Assembly: GCA_017620055.1 (NCBI GenBank)
Contig: JAFZRD010000005.1
Span: forward strand, 1-29,233
Direction: 5' to 3'
DNA from: Lachnospiraceae bacterium
GTDB taxonomy: Bacteria; Bacillota_A; Clostridia; Lachnospirales; Lachnospiraceae
DNA: 29,233 nucleotides
Part shown: one piece after another, positions 14,455 to 21,981 of the stretch
How the letters are laid out: each line of letters opens with the position of its first letter
How positions within the stretch are numbered: the stretch's first letter is position 1
Notes under the pieces: model-generated
Database searches by the model: none
Seen by the model: the letters and a program-made list of their open reading frames with translations, nothing else
What the model was told of the DNA's origin: nothing
Translations under genes and position numbers: made by a program

Positions 14455-15538
14455 CTATAAGGCTCTTGATCGCATCCTTTATCTCTTCTTCGCTAACGTC
14501 GGAAACGATCACAGCCTTTCCGATCTTTTTGAGTAATATGAACTTAAGACCGGAATCGGTGTTCTTCTTGTCATGACCGATGTTTCCGTAGACTGCGTCA
14601 ACGTCAAATGCATCGAGAGATATCGGGAGCATAAAGGGTACGAACATATCCCTTATCTCATAGAACTCCTCTTTTGAAAGCATAGATCTCTTATACGATA
14701 TATACGCGGCCGCAACGGATCCGAGAGCCACGCATTCCCCGTGAGAATACCTGAAATCGAAGTACTTCTCGAGAGCGTGTCCTATCGTATGACCGAAGTT
14801 CAATATCATACGTTCATTTTCTTCATAGGGATCCCTGGTCACGAAAAACTGCTTTATACCTATGGCTTTTTCAAGCATATACCCGAGTGTATCGGTATCT
14901 TTTTCAAGTATCTCACCGAAGTTTGTGATCAGCCATTCATAGAAAACGGAATCTTTGATAAGACCTGCCTTTAATATCTCCGCCATACCCGAAGAGAACT
15001 CCCGCTCCGGTAGCGAATCGAGTGTATATGTTGCAGCATAAACGAGTGAGGGCATGTAGATGCTGCCGACGATGTTCTTGTATTTGTCATAGTCCACGCC
15101 GCATTTGCCGCCGACGGATGAATCAGCCATTGCAAGGAGTGAAGTCGGAAGATTAACAAAGCGGCAGCCCCTCATGTATGAGGATGCGATGAATGCAGCC
15201 ATATCCCCGGCCACTCCGCCGCCAAGACCGATTATCAGATCCTTACGGTTAAGATCACATGACAGGAGCTGATCGTAACATGCATTTACCGTCGAGAGGT
15301 TCTTGCTCTTCTCTCCCGCCTCGAATATGAATTCATGTATACTCTCACAGCATCCCGTAAGAGAATCTTTAACGTCTTTTAAATATAAACCGGAAACATT
15401 AGAGTCGGTGACGATACAGACTCTTCGAAGATTAGGGAAAAGCTTTGATACGTATGAGCCGAGACCGCTGTAATCCCTGTCTATGACAACGTCATATGAA
15501 CCGTTGTTTTTGTAAGATACCTCAAGTGTATTGCTCAT
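14441..15538 (-). CDS. aroB: 3-dehydroquinate synthase
   Basis: A 365-residue NAD- and metal-dependent enzyme that converts DAHP to 3-dehydroquinate, the second step of the shikimate pathway. Visible are the glycine-rich NAD motif GLGGGVAGDMAAF, the substrate loop KYKNIVGSIYMP and the metal-binding GHTIGHALEKY. The gene sits alone among cell-envelope genes, away from other aro genes in this window, and overlaps lspA, so it is probably expressed with lspA and the pseudouridine synthase. Confidence 0.97.
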   Translation of the reverse strand: MSNTLEVSYKNNGSYDVVIDRDYSGLGSYVSKLFPNLRRVCIVTDSNVSGLYLKDVKDSLTGCCESIHEFIFEAGEKSKNLSTVNACYDQLLSCDLNRKDLIIGLGGGVAGDMAAFIASSYMRGCRFVNLPTSLLAMADSSVGGKCGVDYDKYKNIVGSIYMPSLVYAATYTLDSLPEREFSSGMAEILKAGLIKDSVFYEWLITNFGEILEKDTDTLGYMLEKAIGIKQFFVTRDPYEENERMILNFGHTIGHALEKYFDFRYSHGECVALGSVAAAYISYKRSMLSKEEFYEIRDMFVPFMLPISLDAFDVDAVYGNIGHDKKNTDSGLKFILLKKIGKAVIVSDVSEEEIKDAIKSLIVEWD

Positions 15539-15550
15539 GACCTTTTATCA

Positions 15551-15581
15551 AAAGAAAAGCTTCCGACCAGTGATCGGAAGC
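15551..15581 (-). terminator. Terminator after sepF
   Basis: On the - strand, a perfect 8-bp stem GCTTCCGA/TCGGAAGC (15559-15566 with 15574-15581) followed by TTTTCTTT. It lies 12 bases upstream of the aroB start codon, so aroB needs read-through or its own start site; no clear promoter is seen. Confidence 0.85.
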
Positions 15582-15587
15582 CAGAGT

Positions 15588-16097
15588 TCAGAATTTGTTG
15601 TTCAATGCCGGTACATCGAAAGCTCCGGATAAGATCTCCTGAAAATCACCCGATACATCTACATTCTTCGGAGTCAGGATAAATATATAATGTGAGATCT
15701 TCTGCAGATTGCCTGCTATCGCATAAGTACTGCCGCTCGTGAAATCTATTATCCTCTGGGCCATGTCAACATCCAGCCCTTCCATGTTCAGCAGCACCGT
15801 ATGATTCTCAAGTAAGGTGTCTGTTATCTCTCTTGCGTCTTCAACGGATGTCGGCTTGATCACACATACTTCCATTCCGTTGCTCATCAGTCTGTTACTG
15901 CCGGTCCTGGGTGTCCTTCTTGCGGGAGCCTTGGCCTTTTCATCGTCATCATCAAGCGTCTGTGCTTTGACTGCTCTCTTGTTTACCGAACGTGCCGAGG
16001 ATCTGTCATCATAGTCATCATCATAGTAACCGTCATCCTCGTAATCTTCCTCGTCGTCATACTTCATTGCGCCAAGCATTTTGTCAAGTAAACCCAT
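15588..16097 (-). CDS. sepF: Cell division protein SepF
   Basis: A 169-residue protein. An N-terminal amphipathic membrane-binding helix (MGLLDKMLGAMKY) is followed by a very acidic Asp/Tyr-rich linker (~residues 14-32), a basic linker, and the C-terminal SepF domain (~75-160, VIKPTSVEDAREITDTLL, MAQRIIDFTSGSTYAI) that binds FtsZ. It tethers and aligns FtsZ filaments at the division site. It follows yggS with a 32-base gap, the standard Firmicutes arrangement. Confidence 0.96.
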   Translation of the reverse strand: MGLLDKMLGAMKYDDEEDYEDDGYYDDDYDDRSSARSVNKRAVKAQTLDDDDEKAKAPARRTPRTGSNRLMSNGMEVCVIKPTSVEDAREITDTLLENHTVLLNMEGLDVDMAQRIIDFTSGSTYAIAGNLQKISHYIFILTPKNVDVSGDFQEILSGAFDVPALNNKF

Positions 16098-16129
16098 AAT
16101 AATCTCCTATCCTTCGACCCTTTATTCCC

Positions 16130-16816
16130 CTACATATACTGCCTGTCACCGAATATGGAAGTACCGACTCTCACGAACGTCGCCCCTTCTTCGATCGCAA
16201 CTTCGTAATCGCCGGACATGCCCATGGACAGACAATCCATAACAACATTATCAATGTTTTTGCTGTCTATGTCAACCGATAATTGTCGCAATGTCGAAAA
16301 AACGGCTCTGTTTTCCTCGGGATCGGAAACAAACGGTGCAACGGTCATGAGCCCTCTGATCCTGAGACCCGGAAGAGAGCTTATCTCTTTGACAAGTGCC
16401 GGTGCGTCATTAACCGAAACCCCGAACTTACTTTCTTCTTCGGCAACATTAACCTCTATAAGTATATCCATGCACGTACCCGCTTTGACGGCCTGCCGGC
16501 TGATCTCCTCGGCAAGTCTTAAAGAATCGACACTGTGGATCATGGCGACCTTGTCTATTATGTATTTGACTTTATTCGTCTGAAGATGCCCTATAAGATG
16601 CCATCTGATGTCCTTCGGAAGTTCCGGATACTTGTCGACTATCTCCTGCACCCTGTTCTCGCCGAAATCCCGCTGCCCGGCGTCATACGCTTCACGGATC
16701 ATCTGTGCGGGTTTTGTCTTGGACACGGCTATGAGCGTGACACCATCATTCCTTCCGGAACGTTCATACGCTTCATTAACAGTGTGTCTTACCTTTTCAA
16801 GGTTTTCTTTTACCAT
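16130..16816 (-). CDS. yggS: YggS/PROSC-family PLP-binding protein
   Basis: A 228-residue alanine-racemase-fold TIM barrel with the PLP lysine at K33 in LIAVSKTKP; HLIGHLQTNKVKY and LSMGMSGDYEVAI are the further signatures. The family has no confirmed enzyme activity and keeps pyridoxal phosphate and amino/keto-acid pools balanced. It starts 17 bases after the HlyD-like gene. Confidence 0.96.
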   Translation of the reverse strand: MVKENLEKVRHTVNEAYERSGRNDGVTLIAVSKTKPAQMIREAYDAGQRDFGENRVQEIVDKYPELPKDIRWHLIGHLQTNKVKYIIDKVAMIHSVDSLRLAEEISRQAVKAGTCMDILIEVNVAEEESKFGVSVNDAPALVKEISSLPGLRIRGLMTVAPFVSDPEENRAVFSTLRQLSVDIDSKNIDNVVMDCLSMGMSGDYEVAIEEGATFVRVGTSIFGDRQYM

Positions 16817-16833
16817 CTGATAAATGCCTCACA

Positions 16834-18258
16834 TCATTCGTATATAAAATCATTGTCCGTTACGGAATCGCCCTTGAGCGCTATATAATCGTAAACGGCA
16901 AGTCCGTATTCGCTGTTTGATTTGACGATCGAATACTCCTCGTTCTGGTTCAGTATTGTTATCTGCTTAAAATCGGCATAACCTTTGTTGATATTGTAAA
17001 CACCGATCAGACTTGCCTGTTTGGAGATCGGATATCGCTCTCCGTCCTCGGGCTTTATCACATAATCCCCGACCTTGAGTACGGATTCGTCAACATACAG
17101 GTTTCCGTCGACATTATTATAGATCGTGACGGGAACGAACTCGGTGGAAAGCGTACCGTCTTCAAGATACGTCTCACGGTTGAAGCCGTCATCCTGACTG
17201 TTACCGCCCTTTGTCAGGTAATCTTCGGGAACAAGGTAGAATGTTCTCTCAACGATAGCCGAGTTGGGAATCTTCAATCCTTCCCGCGCGTTATCGAGGA
17301 GCTCTATCTCAACAAACCGGTCTGTCGAGAATGTGATCATCGAATTGTTGAAATCAAGCTTGGCATATATACGTCCGTTCTGCCGGAGTATCGTAACAGC
17401 CGCCCAAGCCGTATAGTTGTTCTTCAGAAACCTTACTTCTATGTAGTTCGTATCGGCAAGGGACTGGGCCCTTTCCTCATCTATCTCGATGAGTATCGAC
17501 CACAGTTCGCTCGTGATCAGCTTATACGCTGTATCGCCTTCCGAGATCAGATCATTGGAATGAAGCACGCTCTTCTCGTAATCGTCTCCGTCAACCTGCT
17601 CGGGAGTGATTGTCTCGGCCGTCAGTTCCTCGTAACCGTCGGAGAAGTATTCGATCACGCCGCTCTCCGGCGCATATCCGAAATCGATCGAATCGGCATA
17701 GTTCTCGGCCCGGAGCTTGTCTATGTTCGCAAGTACCGCATTGTTGGCAAGTTTAAGCGTTGTGCCTTCTATCGCATATTTGAAATCATACGTGTCAATG
17801 TATTTCTCGGGCCTGAAATCAACAGCAAACGCGGATATCGTATTTCTGATGTCGGCCAGGCTCTCATTAGAGATCGAGCTTTCATCGGTGCTCTCGTCGT
17901 TGACCATCTCCGCAAGTTTGCCGGTGGAATCAACGGTGTACACCATTGAATAAGCGTTCACCTTCTCGGATTCCCGGGCATAATAATTGATATATCCCGA
18001 AAAATCACTTGTTATGACTTTTTCTTCGCGAAGAATGACACCTTTGTATGTATTGTTGATCGCAAGGGAACCGAGCTTGACTTCATAGGGCGTAATATGG
18101 GTCTGTCTGAAGTACGACACGACCATTATTACCATATACACAAAAATAACCAGGAATACGAGTACTCCCGGATTAAAGCTTATCGGCTTGCGATACTGGG
18201 AAACCTTTGACGGTTTCGCCTCTTCCTGTTTTCTGTTTTTCTTCTTCCTGCGGGGCAT
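16834..18258 (-). CDS. HlyD-like membrane-anchored protein upstream of yggS-sepF
   Basis: A 474-residue protein with a basic N terminus (MPRRKKKNRKQEE), one membrane segment (~residues 30-50, VLVFLVIFVYMVIMVVSYF) and a large extracytoplasmic part. The region GVILREEKVITSDFSGYINYYARESEKVNAYSMVY has the lipoyl/barrel-sandwich look of HlyD-family adaptor proteins, and the C-terminal KVGDYVIKPEDGERY fits the beta-barrel part. No ABC partner is adjacent; homologues in this position in Clostridia are usually linked to the sepF cluster, suggesting an envelope or division-related role. No clear ribosome site precedes the ATG. Confidence 0.75.
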   Translation of the reverse strand: MPRRKKKNRKQEEAKPSKVSQYRKPISFNPGVLVFLVIFVYMVIMVVSYFRQTHITPYEVKLGSLAINNTYKGVILREEKVITSDFSGYINYYARESEKVNAYSMVYTVDSTGKLAEMVNDESTDESSISNESLADIRNTISAFAVDFRPEKYIDTYDFKYAIEGTTLKLANNAVLANIDKLRAENYADSIDFGYAPESGVIEYFSDGYEELTAETITPEQVDGDDYEKSVLHSNDLISEGDTAYKLITSELWSILIEIDEERAQSLADTNYIEVRFLKNNYTAWAAVTILRQNGRIYAKLDFNNSMITFSTDRFVEIELLDNAREGLKIPNSAIVERTFYLVPEDYLTKGGNSQDDGFNRETYLEDGTLSTEFVPVTIYNNVDGNLYVDESVLKVGDYVIKPEDGERYPISKQASLIGVYNINKGYADFKQITILNQNEEYSIVKSNSEYGLAVYDYIALKGDSVTDNDFIYE

Positions 18259-18271
18259 TTACTGATTTAAT

Positions 18272-18297
18272 GAAAGTCCCGGGTAACCGGGACTTTC
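18272..18297 (-). terminator. Hairpin after the P-loop gene
   Basis: Perfect 11-bp stem GAAAGTCCCGG/CCGGGACTTTC with a 4-base loop, 13 bases after the stop of the P-loop gene. On the - strand it is followed by ATTAAATC, so the T-run is weak; it lies directly upstream of the HlyD-like start. Confidence 0.75.
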
Positions 18298-18310
18298 AGA
18301 AGATATCTTT

Positions 18311-18733
18311 CTATAAAGCTACTATAACCTGTGACTTGAACTTCTCGGGTACCTCTTCCATCTCGAGCGAGATACTGATTATGAAATCCACCGAAAACTG
18401 GGAACTGATGCTGTCCAGCTTGACAAAGACTTCTTCAACGTCCTTCTTGTCTTTGATAAATGCCACATCCATGAAACTGTCGAGATAGAGTTCCTGAAGA
18501 TCGTGGTCCTGGGATACGATACCGCACAGGAAACCTATGAACTCATCCGTTGATGTGAACGGAAACTCCGATGTGTTGATGAGTCTGATACGGTTCTTCA
18601 GCTCATACATATGTTTAGCGTTCTTATCAAGATAGACGATATTACCGTCAACGGTCTTGACCGCGTTATTTACTTTTTCAAGAAGATGTTTTGTTTTGCC
18701 TTTGCCCTTGGCTCCAACAATAAGCTGAATCAT
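18311..18733 (-). CDS. Small P-loop ATPase-like protein
   Basis: A 140-residue protein beginning IQLIVGAKGKGKTKHLL, a Walker A motif, followed by an alternating strand-helix pattern (NIVYLDKNAKHMYEL; VDFIISISLEMEEVPEKF). Members are often annotated as hypothetical or as PilT-like, but there are no PilT Asp/His boxes or retraction-ATPase motifs here, so that name is not used. It is conserved in Lachnospiraceae as far as I recall. The start has AAAGGAGG 7 bases upstream and a strong promoter (18767-18795). Function unknown. Confidence 0.82.
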   Translation of the reverse strand: MIQLIVGAKGKGKTKHLLEKVNNAVKTVDGNIVYLDKNAKHMYELKNRIRLINTSEFPFTSTDEFIGFLCGIVSQDHDLQELYLDSFMDVAFIKDKKDVEEVFVKLDSISSQFSVDFIISISLEMEEVPEKFKSQVIVAL

Positions 18734-18766
18734 TACAGATCCTCCTTTGATTAATGATTATAACTA

Positions 18767-18795
18767 ATTATAGTTTATTTAATGCTAAATGACAA
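18767..18795 (-). promoter_or_regulatory. Sigma-A promoter of the P-loop/HlyD/yggS/sepF unit
   Basis: On the - strand, TTGTCA (18790-18795), a 17-base spacer, and a perfect TATAAT (18767-18772), 34 bases before the start codon. Confidence 0.85.
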
Positions 18796-18801
18796 CCAAA
18801 A

Positions 18802-19779
18802 TCAGTGTATGTCGGTCAGCAGTGTCGTCATATTCCGGTACAGACTGTCATGGTCCGTGGATCCGAGTATGACTGATATATACGTGTGTCCGTTATCGCC
18901 GTTTGACAGAAGGATCAGACAGGATTTGGCCGCCTTGGTCGTTCCTGTTTTGCCTCCTATGACATTAACTCCGTCAGGTGCCTTGACGTCACCGTTGACA
19001 TATGCGTTTGTCGATTTGATCTCAAGTGTTTTGGGATTGCCTTCCCTGTCTTTGTATGTACTCTTGAATTCGGTTGTATTGATTATCTTCCTGAATTCCT
19101 CATACTGCATCGCCGCATTGAATATCAGATACAGATCGTATGCGGTCGTATAATGCTCCTCATTTGTAAGCCCGTGCGGATTCGTAAAGTTCGTGTTTGT
19201 CGCACCGAGCTTTTTGGCCTCGTCGTTCATGACCGCGGCGAACTTATCGACACTTCCGGACAGATATTCGGCTATAAGTACACCGGCGTCGTTTGCGGAA
19301 TACAGAAGGAGCGCATACAGAGCCTGTTCGAGAGTCATCTTGTCTCCTTCTCTGATACCGAGAAGCTGTGCTCCGGACTCTGTTATGAGAACGTTTGAAC
19401 TTGCGGTAAGAGTATCATCGAGATGTCCGTACTTAAGAGCGATGTACGCAGTCATGACCTTTGTCAGCGATGCCGGATTGAGCTTGGCATGAACATTTTT
19501 CGCATAGACCGTTTCGGCGCTCGTGGCATCGAACAGACCACCCGCATCGGCCTCATCTATGGCAAGCGACATCTTCTCGAAATCATTGTCACAGACGCAG
19601 ATATCGGCGGCAAAAGGTTTGATGTCGGAAGATATTCCGCCGACATTTTTGATATTGAATGAACCTGTCTCCGAATCGGGGTCAAACGGGAGTGCCAGAC
19701 GCGATGAACAGGAAGTAAGCAGTATGGATATGATCAGTGATAACGCCACTGCGACAGCGGACTTATTTGTACATTTCAC
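18802..19779 (-). CDS. D-alanyl-D-alanine carboxypeptidase, lipoprotein (peptidase S11)
   Basis: I chose GTG 19779 (GGAG just upstream) over TTG 19803, giving 325 residues and a clean signal peptide: VKCTNKSAVAVALSLII then the lipobox LLTSC. The penicillin-binding motifs are SLTK (~S103), SAN (~S160) and KTGTT (~K276). It removes the terminal D-Ala of peptidoglycan pentapeptides outside the membrane, tuning cross-linking. Many S11 enzymes anchor by a C-terminal amphipathic helix; here the C terminus ends shortly after the catalytic domain and a lipid anchor replaces it. It overlaps mgsA by 17 bases and is the last gene of the mre-mrdA-rodA run. Confidence 0.94.
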   Translation of the reverse strand: MKCTNKSAVAVALSLIISILLTSCSSRLALPFDPDSETGSFNIKNVGGISSDIKPFAADICVCDNDFEKMSLAIDEADAGGLFDATSAETVYAKNVHAKLNPASLTKVMTAYIALKYGHLDDTLTASSNVLITESGAQLLGIREGDKMTLEQALYALLLYSANDAGVLIAEYLSGSVDKFAAVMNDEAKKLGATNTNFTNPHGLTNEEHYTTAYDLYLIFNAAMQYEEFRKIINTTEFKSTYKDREGNPKTLEIKSTNAYVNGDVKAPDGVNVIGGKTGTTKAAKSCLILLSNGDNGHTYISVILGSTDHDSLYRNMTTLLTDIH

Positions 19780-20158
19780 GCCACTCCATATCTCCTCTGT
19801 CAAGTGATTTTATCAGAAGTTCCGCCGTGGCAAGATTGGTAGCCAGCGGGATGTTGTGTGTGTCGCAAAGCTTGATTATGTAGTTGATATCCGGCCTGTG
19901 AAGGTCGGGAGCCTGAGGGTCGCGCAGGAATATCATCAGATCGATCTCGTTATGCTCGATCTGGGCACCTATCTGCTGCTCTCCTCCAAGGTTGCCTGCA
20001 AGATACTTGTGAACGGACAGATTTGTGACCTCTTCGATAAGACGTCCGGTCGTTCCCGTCGCAAACAGTTTGTGTTTGGAAAGAACTCCTCTGTACGCAA
20101 TGCAGAAGTTCTGTATAAGCTTTCTCTTGGATTCGTGTGCGATAAGACCAATGTTCAT
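19763..20158 (-). CDS. mgsA: Methylglyoxal synthase
   Basis: A 131-residue protein of usual length. It converts dihydroxyacetone phosphate to methylglyoxal and phosphate, a glycolysis bypass used under phosphate limitation. Visible are the phosphate-binding FATGTTGRLIEE, GGEQQIGAQI and the catalytic-aspartate region LMIFLRDPQAP. It overlaps the rodA stop by one base, so it is translated with the shape genes, the usual clostridial position. Confidence 0.97.
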   Translation of the reverse strand: MNIGLIAHESKRKLIQNFCIAYRGVLSKHKLFATGTTGRLIEEVTNLSVHKYLAGNLGGEQQIGAQIEHNEIDLMIFLRDPQAPDLHRPDINYIIKLCDTHNIPLATNLATAELLIKSLDRGDMEWREMYK

Positions 20159-21285
20159 CAGAATTCTCCCTCGAAATAAATGCTCTCCGGCGACTGCAGT
20201 TTAACGTTAAGTACAAAACCTATACCTGCGAACAGGCTGACAAGACTCGTCAGACCGTAACTGACAAAAGGAAGCGTCAGTCCGGTATTGGGAAGAAGTC
20301 CCGTTACAACTCCGATATTTATGAAAGTCTGTATTCCTATGAGTCCTGCCATTCCTCCGGCTATTATCTGTCCTGCCGTATCTTTGGCTTTGCGGGCGAT
20401 CAGAATGCACATTATTGCGATCAGAAACAGCAGTCCGATAACAACGCAGCAGCCGACGAAGCCCATCTCCTCGCCTATGACGGCAAATATGAAGTCGGTA
20501 TGCGCAGCCGAAATGAAGTTACCATTCTTCACCGATGCCACGACGTTATTGTTTATCCCTTTTCCGGATAACTGTCCGGAACCTATCGCAGTCATGGCGT
20601 TTAATGTCTGATATGCTTCGGATATCGCATATTCGTCGGGATACAGCCAGGCAAGAATCCTGCCCTTATGATAATCCTCGATGATATGGACATCGTCTCT
20701 CATCAGATACCGCAGCGCCAGGACAAACGAAGGTACTCCTATCAGTATCACGCCTCCGATAATCTTCCAGCTTATGCCGCCTATGAACATGACTACGCCA
20801 AATATAGCCACTATCATGATCGTCGTTGACAGATCGGGCTGTTTGAAGATCAGGTATATCGGCGGAATGATGAGCGCCACGCAGGAAAGGACGATACGTA
20901 CAGTATTAAGGTTTTCCTTATGTTTCATAATAAACGCGGCATAAAATAAAATCAACAGTATCTTGACCATCTCGGAAGGCTGGAAACGTATGCCTCCGAT
21001 CTCAAACCAGCGTTGTGCTCCGCCGCCCGAATCACCGAACAGTTTGACGGCGACGAGGAGTGCGATGCTTGCGATATAGATCAGCCAGTAGAACTTGAGT
21101 ATGAACGAATAACTGATGAAAGAAATGATCACCATAATGATAAGGCCCATGACAAAACCTTCCTGCTGGTGCCTTACATATGATTCGTCCGCACTCTTAA
21201 TGAACACGATACCGATCGAAGTTATCGCGATACACAGAAGCACAAGGAAAAAATCGTATTTTCTGAAATTATAATTCTCAAACAT
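20158..21285 (-). CDS. rodA: SEDS peptidoglycan glycosyltransferase RodA
   Basis: A 375-residue protein of the SEDS (FtsW/RodA/SpoVE) family with about ten membrane segments. It polymerises lipid II glycan strands for side-wall growth together with PBP2. Family features include GGAQRWFEIGGIRFQPSEMVK, the extracellular loop aspartate region HTDFIFAVIGEEMGFVG and the C-terminal GLLPNTGLTLPFVSYG. The RodA assignment over FtsW rests on the context with mreBCD and mrdA. It starts 8 bases after minC without a clear ribosome site, so coupling is likely. Confidence 0.96.
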   Translation of the reverse strand: MFENYNFRKYDFFLVLLCIAITSIGIVFIKSADESYVRHQQEGFVMGLIIMVIISFISYSFILKFYWLIYIASIALLVAVKLFGDSGGGAQRWFEIGGIRFQPSEMVKILLILFYAAFIMKHKENLNTVRIVLSCVALIIPPIYLIFKQPDLSTTIMIVAIFGVVMFIGGISWKIIGGVILIGVPSFVLALRYLMRDDVHIIEDYHKGRILAWLYPDEYAISEAYQTLNAMTAIGSGQLSGKGINNNVVASVKNGNFISAAHTDFIFAVIGEEMGFVGCCVVIGLLFLIAIMCILIARKAKDTAGQIIAGGMAGLIGIQTFINIGVVTGLLPNTGLTLPFVSYGLTSLVSLFAGIGFVLNVKLQSPESIYFEGEF

Positions 21286-21293
21286 ATCTTATT

Positions 21294-21965
21294 CTAGAAA
21301 GGAATATCGGCGAGAAAATCCTTTGTTATATCCTCACAGACAACGCCTTCTTCACTCATGTACACGATCTTTGCTCCTGCGAGCTTTCTAAGGAATCCGG
21401 CATTCTTCGAAAACATCGTACATTTCTCGCCGGCTACTTCTATCGATTCGGACTTGATGTCAAGAGCGACCGCAAATGCACCTTCATCACCTTTGATCCC
21501 GGCGCGGATGTCACCGTACACTGTTCCGAGTATAACAACGCTTCCTACGGCAGAAACGCTCGCACCGGGATTGACATCGCCCAGAACGACTATGCTGCCT
21601 TCGGTCTCGAGATTCTGGCCGGCATGGAGCGTGCCCTTATATACCGATGTGTTCTCTATGTTACCGCTCGGGGAAAATGCGTTCGCCGCCTGAATGAACA
21701 CTTCGTTCTTCTTCTCGTTACGGTCCATGATGCACAGCACGGTCACATGAGTGTATTCGGAAAAAGCCTCTACAAGTGCACGTTCTTCCAGATCCGAAAG
21801 CGAACGGCCTTCGAATGTTATCACAAGCTTGGCGTCCCCGAGGAATCTGTCCGATTCGATGAGCCTTTGAGCAAATGCAACATACAGGTTCTCAAACGGC
21901 ATATCCGGATTCAGGATCAGCTTCAGTCCGTTTGGAAAACTCTTGATCGTAACTGCGTCTTTCAT
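21294..21965 (-). CDS. minC: Septum site-determining protein MinC
   Basis: A 223-residue protein with a divergent N-terminal domain (residues 1-~100) and the C-terminal beta-helix domain (~105-210, LGDVNPGASVSAVGSVVILGTVYGDIRAG). MinC blocks FtsZ assembly away from midcell and is recruited to the membrane by MinD. The surface motif RSGQ that binds MinD in well-studied MinC proteins reads HAGQ here (residues 114-117). The next gene is rodA; minD and minE, which usually follow in Clostridia, are not there. GAGGG precedes the ATG. Confidence 0.93.
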   Translation of the reverse strand: MKDAVTIKSFPNGLKLILNPDMPFENLYVAFAQRLIESDRFLGDAKLVITFEGRSLSDLEERALVEAFSEYTHVTVLCIMDRNEKKNEVFIQAANAFSPSGNIENTSVYKGTLHAGQNLETEGSIVVLGDVNPGASVSAVGSVVILGTVYGDIRAGIKGDEGAFAVALDIKSESIEVAGEKCTMFSKNAGFLRKLAGAKIVYMSEEGVVCEDITKDFLADIPF

Positions 21966-21981
21966 GGTAACCCTCTTTTCG

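Noticed and set aside
18311..18733. Naming the small P-loop protein a twitching-motility ATPase
   Set aside because: Only a Walker A motif is seen; the secretion-ATPase Asp and His boxes are absent and the protein is far too short.
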